DNA from: Manihot esculenta
Taxonomy: Eukaryota; Streptophyta; Magnoliopsida; Malpighiales; Euphorbiaceae
Length of the DNA stretch: 64,000 nucleotides
Reading direction: 5' to 3'
NCBI RefSeq assembly: GCF_001659605.2
Contig: NC_035164.2
Location: 19,562,000-19,625,999 of the forward strand
Shown here: positions 1-10,819 of the stretch, piece by piece
Layout of the letters: each line of letters opens with the position of its first letter
Position numbering within the stretch: the stretch's first letter is position 1
Made by a program: the position numbers and the translations under genes
Notes under the pieces: generated by a model
Seen by the model: the letters and a program-made list of their open reading frames with translations, nothing else
What the model was told of the DNA's origin: nothing
Databases searched by the model: none

Positions 1-32
1 AGGAAATTTAAAGCGGGCTGGCTTGCTATTTA

Positions 33-711
33 ATGGATTTCCTTGGAATTTTTTGTTCACAACAACGTTATAGTGGCTTTGGAAGCGACAGAACTCTATA
101 TTATTTTCGAGAACTGATGGATGGACAGCAAGTTATTGCTTGCTCTTTTATTGAGTTACGAGTAAAAGAGATTTATGCAGCGTGGAAAAATGTAAGTTCA
201 GAGGCTATGGGGAGCAATCATCGGAAAGTATTATATATTGATTGGAAATCGCCAAAGGAAGATTGGATAGCAGTTAACTTTGATGGGGTGCGAAAGGATC
301 TCCTAGTAATTGCATGTGCTGGATATTTTTGGGATTGCGATAATCATTGGCTTTTAGGATATCAATGCTCTTTGAATTCTTATGAAGCATTGGAGGCTAA
401 ATTATGGGGGGATTTATTATTCACCCTCTATTGCATGGAGTAGAGAATGGCGAAAAATAGGAATACAAACTAATTCTCAGGTAGTTATAGACATGCTTAA
501 TGGCAGAGGGAATGGAGTTTTCAAGGTGACCAATTTAATTAGAAATTGTATGGAGCTCATGGCTAGGGATTGAGAAGCCAGTCCGTTGAAGATCTATACA
601 GAAGCAAATGCAGTTGCGGATTGGCTTATGAATATGGCTACTGTGAATGATCCTAGGTTGAGAATTCTTCAGTTTCCTTGTGTATCAATAAAATATTTAT
701 TTGATGTTTGA
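33..711 (+). pseudogene. LINE RNase H-like domain, decayed 3' end
   Basis: This looks like the C-terminal RNase H-like domain of a plant non-LTR retrotransposon (LINE) polyprotein. A first open stretch (33-443) holds the typical 'W-x-P-x-x-x-WI-x-VNFDG' start, followed by a glycine/alanine-rich strand, 'WLLGYQ', and 'EALEAKLWG', which is the usual ExE/AE-LW helix. The reading then shifts frame to 382-573 (an 'SREWRKIGIQTNSQVVIDML'-type helix) and to a final piece near 601-640 reading EANAVADWLMNMA, which is the classic 'REAN-x-VADWLA' end of these domains. A frame change near 400 and a stop near 571 show it is dead. The reverse transcriptase part would lie left of the window. In a living element this domain would remove RNA from RNA:DNA hybrids. 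Confidence 0.8.
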
Positions 712-724
712 TTTTAGGGAGATT

Positions 725-1270
725 TACATTTTAGTTCTTTGGTATTACTATTATTAACAAGTCAGTCTCTGCATTTTCAGAAATCTATTAAAACGTCTTT
801 AACTTTTCTGTTCATTAACGAAATAGTCATTCTGTCATATTTTCCGTTAAAAATAGATAAAGGACGAGAGATAAAATTTTTAAAATTCAGTTTTGACCTC
901 AAATAAAACGCCTTATTTAGTATTTGGATATTGCTGTTATTAACAAATCAGTTCCTACATTTTCAAAGATCTATTAAAACGTTTTTATCTTTTCTCATAT
1001 CTATTAAAATGTTTTTATCGTTTCTTTCCGTCAACGAAATAGTAAGAAGAGGAGGAAGAATCAATGAAGAAGAAGAAGGAGGAGGAGAAGGAGGAGGAGA
1101 AAAATAAGGGGGGTAATTTGATCTTTTGTTATATTTTTAACAATAGAAATAGATGGAATGACTATTTTGTTGATGGAGAGAAAAGATAAAAACGTTTTAA
1201 TGGATTTATGAAAATGTAGAGACTGACTTGTTAATAATGTTAATACTCAGGGATTAAATTTTAAATTTTT
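725..1270. mobile_element. Fold-back (MITE-like) element with ~100 bp inverted ends
   Basis: The left arm (about 735-840) and right arm (about 1140-1262) are imperfect reverse complements. The left arm reads TATTAACAAGTCAGTCTCTG and the right arm contains AGAGACTGACTTGTTAATAA. Homology covers about 100 bp, including the 'ATTAAAACG' and 'AACGAAATAGTCATTC' blocks. A second partial copy of the arm lies inside at about 920-1045. The loop holds a purine tract of GAA and GGA triplets (1047-1105). There is no coding sequence. Long inverted ends with a short core suit a non-autonomous DNA transposon or fold-back element. Exact ends and target duplication are not clear. Confidence 0.6.
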
Positions 1271-1850
1271 CTTGATTTTATAAGGCTTTCTTGGCCAAAA
1301 GTAATAAACTAAAGGCTCTACTCCTCCTTCAGTAAAAAAAAATTAACTGATATATACTATATAAAAATAGGAAAATTACATTATGAACTTTTGAATTTAT
1401 GCATTTCATTAAATCATTACACTATATTTTTTAAAAGTAAATATGGGAAAGTAACAATATTACAAAATATTTTTTTAAAATTTACAACTAAAAAATCTTT
1501 ATTTTTGTACTTAGAGAAAAATAAAAAATAATTCTAATATATTATGTAAGTAATATACATAAATTTTTAGTTCTGTTAATATTTTGACGTGGAAATATAT
1601 GGAGTATAAAATTTATATAAACTCATTTTCAAGTTAATTGGACAGAAAAAACTATTTGCATTCATATGCAAATATCATCAGACTTTCTAGTTTTGATATT
1701 AAAGTCCAACCTGTAAATTAGGGGCAAATACATATATAGAAATCATTTTTACACAAAAAATCACCTTCTAATATATATAAAAATCATTTTTACATGAAAA
1801 ATCAACCTTTTAACTATTTATTATATATTAATTATTTATTAATTATTTAT
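1271..1850. other. AT-rich DNA without a gene
   Basis: I see no coding sequence. The only structure is a degenerate direct repeat of about 50 bp around 1735-1815, where 'AAAATCATTTTTACA' occurs twice, each followed by a 'TCA(A)CCTT' block. Short ATTAATTATTTATT runs lead up to the LTR at 1851. Confidence 0.5.
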
Positions 1851-2328
1851 TGATATAACACAATAATTGACCAAAATAAGTTATGAGCTGTGACCATAAT
1901 ACAGAGTCATACGGTAAGAATCTGATAAGCCGATACGCGGTCCCGCCTGTAAAAAGAAAGACCCAAATAACATAGCATCTAGTTTTTTATCAAGATTCTT
2001 CATATAAAATTACTGTTAGTAGGCACAATTCAACAGAATCCCATTATGTCTGTAATGGCGGGATCCCCAATCAATCAGTCAACACCCCACGGATTCTCAA
2101 GAAGTACTATAATTAATTTTGTATTCTTATAGTATAAAAACTAATGATCACAGAGATAAAAATATACAATTCTTACACAACTACTCTTGAGTACTAAGCA
2201 ATTCTTTACACTCACCATATTCTTCAGTTTACTGACTTGAGCGTCGAAGTGGTTGTTATAGGCACCAACCACCTCACATTCTCTTTCTAGCTAGATTGAA
2301 TAATCGTAGCCCAGCTCTATTTTGGCCA
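1851..2328 (+). repeat. T1 5' LTR
   Basis: It starts with TGATATAACACAA and ends near TATTTTGGCCA. It aligns along its length with 24633-25130. Shared blocks include GTCTGATAAGCCGATACGC-type sequence (about 1921-1940), AATTACTATAATTAATTT-like sequence (about 2103-2120) and 'GACTTGAGCGT' near the 3' end. The primer-binding site follows directly. Divergence between the two LTRs is obvious by eye, which implies an old insertion. Confidence 0.75.
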
Positions 2329-2335
2329 AATCGTT

Positions 2336-2352
2336 TGGTGCCATTGCCGGGA
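2336..2352 (+). other. T1 primer-binding site
   Basis: TGGTGCCATTGCCGGGA lies directly after the 5' LTR. It is a two-base variant of the TGGCGCCGTTGCCGGGGA-type site used by Tat/Athila elements to prime minus-strand DNA from a tRNA 3' end. Confidence 0.7.
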
Positions 2353-2442
2353 ATCTATTAAATTCTCTTTGTTCATTTAGATTAAAACCGATCTCTTATC
2401 TTCTTTCTCTTAAAAATAAATATTTATTTTCTTTCTCTTGAA

Positions 2443-3870
2443 ATGGCTAGCAATTCACGAGCTACTACTAAGGTTACTACCAATGAGAGTGTTATCATCT
2501 CTTCCACTCCTGGCAGTAGATAAAACACACCCTCTATGGTTAACGAAGCGGATCTGAATAATTTGCAAATGCTCCAATACTTGAAAAGGCTACAGGCTAC
2601 TCTTGAGCAATACAAAGCTCAAGGAGAGACATCATTCCTGGCTCCCAAAGGAAAGGAGGAAGCCTCTGTTGATACCCCAAGGACTCAGATAAAGGCGATC
2701 CAGACGCGATCCAAAGGGAAGGCCGAGTTTGAGGAAGAAGACTCATCAGACGATGCTCCAAAGGATGTTGACTGGAAGTTGGTATGAGCTGTTCAAAGAT
2801 ACCGGAAGGAGTAAGAAGAGGACTTCAGCCTGGGGGACGCCTCACCTTTTTCAGAGGAGATCTTGGCAGAGACATTTCCCGCTAAGTTCAAACTCTCAAG
2901 TTTGGACAAATATGACGGGACAACAGATCCCAGAAGTCACTTCGCGATCTTCAAAATAACAATGCAGCTTCAGGATGTCAACGACTTTGTTTTGTGCTGC
3001 GTATTTCTGTCAACACTCATAGGTTTGGCTCAAAAATAGTACCAACATCTGAGCCCAGATTTGATTCAGAACTTTATGCAATTCGCTACGTTATTTAAAT
3101 CTAAATTTATTACTTGTATACCTCCTAAAAAGCTCTCTTCTGACCTATAGAATATCCGTCAAGGAGAATGTGAGTCTTTTAAGGAGTTTTATCTCATGGT
3201 TTAATGAAGAAGTAATACAGGTGGAGGAATAAATCATGAGATAGTATGTGAAGCATTAAAGAAAGAAACACGCAACGTCAAGTTCATGGATTTCCTGATC
3301 AAGAACCCAGCCACTACATACCAACAGCTAATAGAAAAATTCCAAGTACATTAGGCTGGATGACAGAGTCCAAGCATTGAGAGAGGATAAAAGGACGAGT
3401 CAAAAGCAAAACCAAAAGCCAAAGAGACGAGGGTATGAAGGAGACCACAAAAGTTATCCAGTCTCCCATAAAAGGAATGACCAAAGTAAGTATAAGAATT
3501 ATACTCCATTGAATGACTCACAAACACATATTCTAATGTGAATTAGGAAAAAGAAAGAGGTAAGGTGGCCTCCTAAGCTCAACCTTGAGAGAGCCAAAAA
3601 GTGAGATAGGACCAAGTACTGCCGCTTTCACGAAGACTACGGACATACAATGAAGGAGTGCTGACAATTGAAAGATGAGATCGAGGGGTTAATAAGGGAA
3701 GGCGCACATTGAAAATTCACCAGAAAGAATAAGGAAGAGGGCAAACCTGAACCTGAGGAAACAACTAACGAGACCACTCTTAATAGTGAATCTGTAGGGG
3801 TTAGTCATGTAATTGCGGAAGGACCTAGCGATGGCGAGGGAAAAATAAACAAGTCACAGAAGATTTTCTG
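2443..3870 (+). pseudogene. T1 gag, broken
   Basis: The likely start is ATG 2443, reading MASNSRATTK. The N-terminal part carries Ser/Thr-rich sequence and a coiled-coil-like stretch (2536-2700). The capsid region (about 2870-3230) reads 'LDKYDGTTDPRSHF', 'YQHLSPDLI', 'F-ATLFKSKFI' and 'RQGECESFKEF', which is the standard order of a plant retrotrans_gag domain. Near 3615-3670, 'YCRFHEDYGHTMKEC' is the remains of the zinc-knuckle region. Frameshifts and stops occur throughout, for instance just after 2784 and near 3663. Instead of running into protease and reverse transcriptase, it runs straight into an integrase C-terminus at about 3860, so most of pol has been deleted here. Confidence 0.7.
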
Positions 3871-4080
3871 AAGGTTCAACAGTAAAGCTAGGTTATGTGT
3901 CTTTAATGTAGGAAACTTAGTCCTTAAAAGAGCATATGTATCAAGCGGTAATGTCGAGTCTGGTAAGTTAGGTGAAAATTGAAAAGAACCATTTAGAGTC
4001 TCGAAGATTATTCATCCAGGATCTTATAAGCTGGCCAAGTTAGATACCTGAGTCAATCCTCATTCTTAGAATATTTGAAA
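3860..4080 (+). pseudogene. T1 integrase C-terminal end, first copy
   Basis: The sequence reads 'NLVLKRAYVSSGN', 'GKLGEN-KEPFRVSKII' and 'PGSYKLAKLD', which is the usual C-terminal end of a Tat integrase ('GDLVLRR...GKL-NWEGPYRV...GAYKL'). It sits directly after gag and is closely similar to a second copy at 22495-22680. Stops interrupt it. The duplication means T1 is a rearranged or composite element. Confidence 0.7.
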
Positions 4081-4164
4081 TTTGAACCAATAACAGTTAA
4101 CGATGTTTTTTTCATGTGTTGTGTTATTCAGTAATAATAATGGGGTTGCCTTCTTCAAAAAGAT

Positions 4165-4470
4165 TAAAGAGTATTCGTTAAAGGCCACAAGGCGAATTTC
4201 ACCAGGCCATAATCCAAGTGTTAGTCTATCTAAACAAGGCATCTTAGGCCAAGGCCATAAGATGGGTTTCGCCAGGCCATAATCTGGGTGTTAGCTCCGC
4301 TAAACAAGGCATCTTATGCTAAGGATACCAAGCAGGTTCCGCTAGGCTATAATCCAGGTGTTAGCCTCACTAAACAAGGCATCTTATGCCAAGGCCACAA
4401 GGCATATTCTGCTAGACCATAATCCGGGTGTCAATCCCACTAAACAAGGCATCTTATGATGCCGATAAAT
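4165..4470 (+). repeat. Tat 3' UTR tandem repeats, first block
   Basis: There are about four to five diverged copies of a ~65-70 bp unit built from 'AAGGCCACAAGGCG', '(C)GCCAGGCCATAATCCGGGTG', 'TTAGTCC-ACTAAACAAGGCATCTTA'. The same unit recurs at 22780-23400 and, reversed, at 44990-45590. Tandem repeats between pol and the 3' LTR are a known trait of Tat elements. Confidence 0.8.
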
Positions 4471-4589
4471 TGTCAGCTAAATATGTAATAAGAAAATCCT
4501 TTAAATATGCGCTAATTAATGGTTGATTGTACAAGAGATTCTCAATTCAACCAAGGCTCGCTGTGTAATAGAGGAGGAGGGCTAGAAAA

Positions 4590-4717
4590 TCCTAAAGGAC
4601 ATTCATGAAGGTGATTGCAGCAACCATGAAGGAGCTTAGACAATCGCTAGGAAAGCGTTTAGACAAGGATAATACTAGCCAATGATAATGTAAGATGTAA
4701 AATAGCTTGTCCAAAAA
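4590..4717 (+). pseudogene. T1 integrase zinc-finger (HHCC) region, cut by copia C1
   Basis: Reading plus strand with stops, 'ILKDIHEGDCSNHEGA' and 'TIARKAFRQG' lead to 'LVQK' at 4717. This is the usual 'H-x-G-x-x-GNH-x-G-x-x-(T/S)-x-x-K' start of a gypsy integrase HHCC domain. The next residues (C-Q-R-R) are found on the far side of the copia insertion, at 21765. The insertion therefore fell between the His pair and the Cys pair. Confidence 0.7.
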
Positions 4718-6017
4718 TGTTGGTAATCTTATGAGCTTAATATCATATTTTTGTAGCGGAAAAACAAAATAATTTTAAGTCACAAGAATAAATAAGAGTC
4801 GATGCATGCAACAATGGCATTAAAGGTGCAAGAGTTACCTTTGCTGAATTGTTTACAAGAATAAACCAAAACAAAATGAATCAAAGTCACCTTTATTATC
4901 TCCTCTCCAACAATAAAATGTGACCAAGGGACTGCCCAACAACGACTCCCCTCTACAATTTCACACACTGAAATTCTCTGCCAAAGGAAATGTGCTAGCA
5001 CCTTGAATGTTTGCCTCTTTCTTTCAATTTTTGTGAATTCGGCTTAGGTAGAGGATTAGAGATATGATTTCTTTCAATTCCTAAAGTATTTAGTGCCAAA
5101 AACTTAAGAGCAAATAGGAGAAAAATCTCTTCTTTTTCTTTAAGAGGTTCGGCCAAAGAGAGGAGGTGGAAGACCTTTTTTTCTTCTTTCTCCTTTTTCT
5201 CACTTATATAGCTACATCTTCAAAGTCTTATTAGGGTTTTATTTCCCCCTATTTTAGACACTCTAATTCGTCAAGGGAGTGAAAAATCTGGAGAGAAAGT
5301 TTTTATTTAATTTGAATTCAAATCCAATTAGATGTTAGCATTTAATTTAAAATAAACTTTCTTAAAACAAACTCTAATCCTATTAGGACTCTCTCTTTTT
5401 TTACTAATTAATTAAACCTTTTAATTAATTAATTATATCAAACCTTAAGCCGCATTAATTGGACCTAGGAATGTGTATCTAAGTTCACATGAGCCTATGG
5501 ATAATATTTCAAACAAAACACTTATTAATAGCCCGATAAGAAAAGACCAAAGTACCCTTTATCCAAATTTCATCATGTGAGATCCTGCAGGACTATTCAA
5601 TATTGGTAATAGATTTTTAAGGTCCATAAATTATAATTGGTCTCTAGCAAGATATTCTAATTACCTAAGTTGAATAGTTATGAATTTGCTTAAAAAATCA
5701 TCCTATTAGTGAATTAGTACAATCCTTTGCCATAAGATATCATGATTTGTATAAGGTATAAAACAAGTCATCCTTACTCATTGCTAAATCATTTTTCTTG
5801 ACCTATTAGTGATACTGAATCAATCAAATTAATGATAACTCTTATCATGCAACTTGGGCGTGGCCACACTCTTCTCGGTTTCACTAGTAAAGTGGCCGAT
5901 GATATTCTCTCTTTCTTCGAGAGAGGTAATCCCTTCACTTCTCTCATGTTGCTTAACATGAATTGTAGCATACCCTATCATAACCGTACTTGCCAACCCA
6001 TTTACGGGCACGTTAGG
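4718..6017 (-). repeat. C1 3' LTR, truncated by A0 insertion
   Basis: It begins TGTTGGTAATCTTATGAGCT on the plus strand and matches 20208 onward almost along its whole length. It includes the 'GCAACAATGG' block, the 'CTCCCCTCTA' block and the 'CATTTACGGG' end at about 6000-6008. The match stops at the start of A0 (6018). The remaining ~450 bp that the right LTR carries (21300-21759) is missing from this side. Confidence 0.8.
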
Positions 6018-7634
6018 TGACTCGCGGTTGTCGAAGCCGGTCAAAAATAACCTTTTTGGTTATTAACAATATTACTACTGCAGATAGTGGTAAAGGATTG
6101 AATCCACAGAGAATTGTAAACTTACCAACCTTCCTTATCAGGAGCAAGAGAATGCACTGAGAACGAATAAACTGAAAGTAAATAAAATAAAAGTGCATGT
6201 AAAGTAAAATGGGGGGTTTTGAGATTGATTTGATTAACAACTACTGAAAGCAATTAAATAAGCAAAATATGAAAAATAAAATGGAAATTTAATATGAGAA
6301 AAGTCTAGTTAAAGAGATGGATCCACCTTGGTTGTTTGGATTGATCATTGAAACTTATGTTCTTTAGGTTGATTTAATAGATTAGTTATGGAGATGGAAA
6401 ACGCTTCTCACCACCATGTCTCTCCTTATGATTAAACCAATTAGAGAATGTCCTCTAATTAATTACTAATTAATAAATTGCCAAGGAACGTCCTTGGGCC
6501 TTTGGCATCAAACAATTGTTAATTGCATGAAGAAAGAGAGAGGTTCAATCCTAACTACTTAAATGCATGAGATGTTGCTAGATCATACAATTCCTTAGTT
6601 GTTACACCAAGTGTTCTTATGTTTGAACAATTCAAGCAATTACGGATTTAAAATTATCCAAACAATTAATTACCTTGCAATCAAGAATCAAGTGGCCAAT
6701 TTGATCAAAACAACAAAGTAATTATAGAATTCAAGCATGAACTGTATGAATATTGAATAAACCAAAAGACAAACAATATGTGTTCAGATCTCACAATCCT
6801 TTAAACAACCTTAGTTTCAACCAATCTTCAATTAGAGTAAAAGGTTTCAGCCACTCATGGCTGAATCAAAAACCAAAAAATAAAGAAAGGAAGAAGAAGA
6901 GATGGTATCAATTGCAATCTCGTAGGTGTGCCCAAGTGAGAGTGTAAAGGTTGTGTGGAGGCTCCTTATGTGTCTTTTTATAGTTGAAAGTGCTGCCCTA
7001 GGTCATACTTGCTTCCTAATTAGTGAAGAGGCTGCCCAAAGTACTGAAAAGGAAAGAATCGCGTTGCAAATTCTCCAGAAGGAAGGAGGGGCGCGGCATG
7101 CATTCAGAAGAGGAAGGAGGCGTGCGGATCATGCTTCCAGAAGAGGTGTGCGCGCGGATTGCAGAAGAGGAAGTGGAGCGCGGTCATTAATGTGCAGAAG
7201 TGGAAAGATATATGTCCTGTCTTTCCTTTTTAGGTGGAGCCTTCGTTTGAATTTTGAATGCTGAAGAGGCAAGTGCGTCTTCTTGAGATCTTGCTGCCTA
7301 AATAGGAAGATATGACTGCTGCAGTGTGTGCACATCTTTGAACAAGGAAAGAAAGATCTGCGATTTGAATTTCAAATGATCTTCTAACTGAGCTTTCCTT
7401 ATTTGCTTTTGCTTCTGCACTTTCCTTATTTGAAAACTTTCCTTTTCTGAAAACTTTCCTTTTTTGGCACTTTCCATATTTGGCACTTTTTAGCAGTTTT
7501 AAGAGCACTTTCTCTAGATTGTCTCTTTACACCTAATATCTGCAAAATATGATTAAAACCATAAAATTAGGCAGAAAAGATGCAAATAAACATCAAGAAC
7601 ATAATGATAATATGGACTAAAATATGCTCTATCA
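6018..7634 (-). repeat. A0 3' LTR
   Basis: 1617 bp, TGACTCGCGGTTG...TGCTCTATCA on the plus strand, so TG...CA in both readings. It is homologous to LTRs at 27820, 46509, 51044, 54717 and 60234. In minus orientation it carries a TATA box near 6975-6985 (from TTTTATAG on the plus strand) and a perfect 8-bp-arm hairpin at 6846-6865. The polypurine tract GGTGTGGGGGTATT (minus strand, 7635-7648) adjoins it. Confidence 0.85.
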
Positions 7635-8723
7635 AATACCCCCACACCTAGCCTTTTGCTTGTCCTCAAGCAAATAAACATAGTCAAATAAGCCTTCTTT
7701 GCTCTAGATCCTTATTACCACTTAAGCTCTTACTCTTGACACCTATTTTGAATCATTGCAGTGAAGAGTATATGCATGAAGATTACACACCTTCTTTCCT
7801 TGTTTCCCTTTACTTACCATGGCTAGGATTTATTTTACTCAAGAGAGAGACTATACATGCACATGTTCTCATTTCATTTAAGACTTTTTCTAGCTTTCAG
7901 AGTGATTTTCCCTTACCTTGAAGTACCATATTCAGCCTTTTGCATTTAAGTTTTGCTTGAAAAAGTCACCAACCTTTTGACGTGAAGGTACATATTGGTG
8001 ATACCCACCCCCAGTTACTCAGTTGGTCACCTGTCCAAGTGGCTACTAGCTCTGTTCATAGTCTTTCAACTATTGGAATAGTTTTCAATTGTGCTTATGA
8101 AGTCTAAGCCTTTGCTGAATTTCTTTAATCAATACATTGGAAAAATCAACACCAATTGCTAAATCAAGTCATGTTAAGTTTATTCACACAAATTTCGATT
8201 CATTCTCTCTAATAAGTGTCATCAATACATTTTTCACCATGGCAAGCTCAAAGATTCAATTCAAAAGGCAATTCTCAAACATGAATATAACTCACTTCAA
8301 TTGATTCAACATAAGTTTAAAGAGTCATCACATCAATGGGGTCATGGAAAGAAAAACTCATCCAACATAGTTCATCAGTTTGAGTAGAGCAAATCAAAAA
8401 GAAGAAGAAGGTTGTGGTTGTGTGTGTTTTATTGAAAGCATAAATGAAAACAACTAAAAGAAAACTGAAAGCAAAAATCGCATGAATCAAGCAAAATCGC
8501 AAATCTGAAAGGGAATTTGCGCAAAAACTGAATTGAAAGGAAAAAATTTTCGCAGACTGAAAGGAAAAGAAGAAGAAGAAGAAGAAGAAGAGAAGAAGAA
8601 GAGAAGAAGAGAGATATGCACCCCCACACCTAAATCATGCATTGTCCTCAATGTGTAAGAAATATAAAAGAACAAAGGAAACTGAGTACTCCCCTGGGGT
8701 GTAGTGTGCATGGTGCGATCCAC
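7635..8723 (-). other. Non-coding 3' region of A0 between pol and LTR
   Basis: No integrase or envelope-like ORF is seen. The sequence is shared with 48239-49282 and 52830-53933, for example 'CCAACCTTTTGACGTGAAGG' (about 7970-7989) and 'CCACCCCCAGTTACTCAGTT'. It ends with GAA-rich simple sequence (8569-8613) next to the pol stop. Confidence 0.7.
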
Positions 8724-10025
8724 TTAGGCTGAATGGGCGACGAACAGATGTTCGTCTGGGAACTCTTCTTTGACTGGACATGGCGCAGAGCTAGAAGGAA
8801 GTTGGCTAAGGTGGTCGGCCATAAGGTTTTTCTTGCCTTTCTTGTCTCTTATCTCTAGATCAAACTCTTGTAGTAGAAGGATCCACCTAATGAGCCTTGG
8901 TTTTGCCTCCTTTTTTTTTATCAAGTATCGCAAGGCTGCGTGGTCGGAATAGAAAATGACTTTAGTCCCAAGGAGGTATGGTCTGAACTTCTCCAAAGCA
9001 AATACAACAGCCAAGAGCTCCTTTTCTGTTGTTGAGTAGTTGCTTTGGGCAGCATTCAAGGTGCGAGAGGCATAGTGAATGACGTGAGGTGAGTGTCCCA
9101 CACGTTGCCCCAAGACTGCTCCTACAGCATGGTTGCTTGCATCACACATGATTTCAAAAGGCAGGTTCCAGTCAGGTGCCTGAATAATTCGAGCAGTCAC
9201 AAGCAATTCTTTAATCAAATCAAATGCCTTTTTGCAATCTGCATCAAAATCAAATGTTACATCCTGTTGGAGCAATTTGCATAATGGCAATGTAATTTTA
9301 GAGAAATCTTTGATGAATCTTCTATAGAACCCTGCATGGCCAAGGAATGACCGAATTTCCCTAAAATTTGTGGGGTAAGGCAGATTTTTAATGGTATCCA
9401 CCTTAGCTTTGTCCGCTTCAATTCCCTTAGCTGAAACAACATGACCTAAAACCATACCTTAATTAACCATAAAATGACATTTTTCATAATTACGTACAAG
9501 ATTAGACTCAAGGCATCTCTGTAGGATCTTTTCCAAGTTGGCAAGGCATTCTTCAAAAGAGTTGCCATGCACTGTGAAGTCATCCATGAACACTTTGATT
9601 GTCTTACCCACATAGTCAGAGAATATGCTCATCATGCATCGCTGAAAAGTGGCAGGTGCATTGCATAGTCCAAATGGCATTTTTCTGAAGGCAAAAGTGC
9701 CAAAACAATAAGTGAAGGTGGTCTTTTCTTGGTCCTCTGGAGCAACTGAAATCTGATAAAAACCTGAATATCTATCAAGACAACAGTAATGGGACTTACC
9801 TGCAAGCCTTTCTAGCATTTGATCAATGAATAGTAGAGGGAAGTGGTCTTTCCTTGTTGCAACATTGAGCTTCCTATAGTCCATGCATACTCTCCATCCA
9901 TTTTGAACTCTAGTGGGGACAAGTTCCCCTTCAGCATTTGGAACAATGGTAATTCCAGTTTTCTTTGAAACTACATGCACAGGACTTACCCATTTGCTAT
10001 CAGAGATGGGATAGATAATACCTGC
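8724..10025 (-). pseudogene. A0 pol: reverse transcriptase-RNase H, broken and truncated
   Basis: The product would copy element RNA into DNA and degrade the RNA. In minus orientation the reading starts inside reverse transcriptase at 10025 ([18 protein letters not shown]). It passes 'VCMDYRKLN', '[11 protein letters not shown]', '[16 protein letters not shown]' and the catalytic '[10 protein letters not shown]', and reaches a stop at about 9456-9458, where the other copies have Gln in 'MVNQ'. It resumes as RNase H (8724-9455) with '[18 protein letters not shown]', '[15 protein letters not shown]' and '[10 protein letters not shown]'. It ends with '[10 protein letters not shown]' and a stop, without integrase. 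The dead ends are the nonsense change and the cut at 10025. Confidence 0.85.
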
Positions 10026-10383
10026 TGTTGGGAAATCCCGAGATAATTGCAACCCAAAGACGCAGCGGAAAAATAAAATTTCTCTGATTTCCTTTCCCAG
10101 AATCCGAGTGCTTCGTTTAATTCACAAGAAGAATATGAGACTAACCTATTAATCTTGTTGAGAAGATATAATATTGGACTGATAGTGCTGCCTTTTCAAA
10201 CGAACACCCTCTATGGTGTCCACACAAACGTCTTATATCCTTCTAGAGTGCTAGCTCTCTCAAAGATGGATAGATTATGTGCTCCACAATCTGCAATCTT
10301 TTAGACTGAGTTTTCTCAAAAACATGTACCTTCCACAATTCGTAGAAGGGGTATTTATATGTTTCAGTCTTTTGTTTTCACAC

Positions 10384-10485
10384 AAATCCTTTTCCTAAAA
10401 GGAGTTGTATTTTTCCCACAACTCCTTTTTCTAAAAGGAGTTGTGTTTATCCCACAACTCCTTTTCCTAAAAGGAGTTGTGTTCA
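10384..10485. repeat. Tandem hairpin repeats in the C2 LTR
   Basis: 'CCTAAAAGGAGTTGT(G)' and 'CCCACAACTCCTTTT' alternate three times with a ~37-39 bp period. Each ACAACTCC pairs with GGAGTTGT, and each CTCCTTTT pairs with AAAAGGAG, so the RNA or single strand could fold into stacked hairpins in several registers. Confidence 0.8.
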
Positions 10486-10819
10486 TAACCCACTATCACA
10501 ATCTTGCAGATACTCAAATATCTTATGTGATAGAATCCTTTATCTGTAACAGTTACAGATAGACTGCAGATCTTTTAAATATTATTATCTCATAATAATA
10601 AATGATTAATAATAATAACACTTTATTTGTAATACCCGACTAGATTCCGGCATCGGAATCCCTACTTTTCGGCGGAATCTCCGTTGGAATCTGGAATTCT
10701 GAAGATGCCAGAGGCTTCTAGAGGGGTAAAATGTGTTTTCTAAAAGGTTTTTACTGATTTTATGGTTTTAAATGAAAAAGAATTGAGTTTTAAAAAGAAA
10801 AGACCAAGGAGGCATTTGC

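Larger units (their letters stand above)
6018..10025 (-). mobile_element. A0: Athila-like gypsy fragment (3' LTR plus part of pol)
   Basis: In minus orientation it reads pol (reverse transcriptase, RNase H), a ~1.1 kb non-coding block, a polypurine tract and a 3' LTR (6018-7634). It ends abruptly at 10025, inside reverse transcriptase, where the copia LTR of C2 begins. The 5' part (gag, protease, 5' LTR) is absent from the window. Confidence 0.85.

Noticed and set aside
4165..4470. CRISPR-like array
   Set aside because: The regular repeats are a tandem array without unique spacers, in a plant retrotransposon 3' UTR. The same holds for 22780-23400 and 44990-45590.
8317..8723. Phe/Ser/Leu-rich minus-strand ORFs
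   Set aside because: They are translations of GAA/GAAG simple sequence in the non-coding block of A0.
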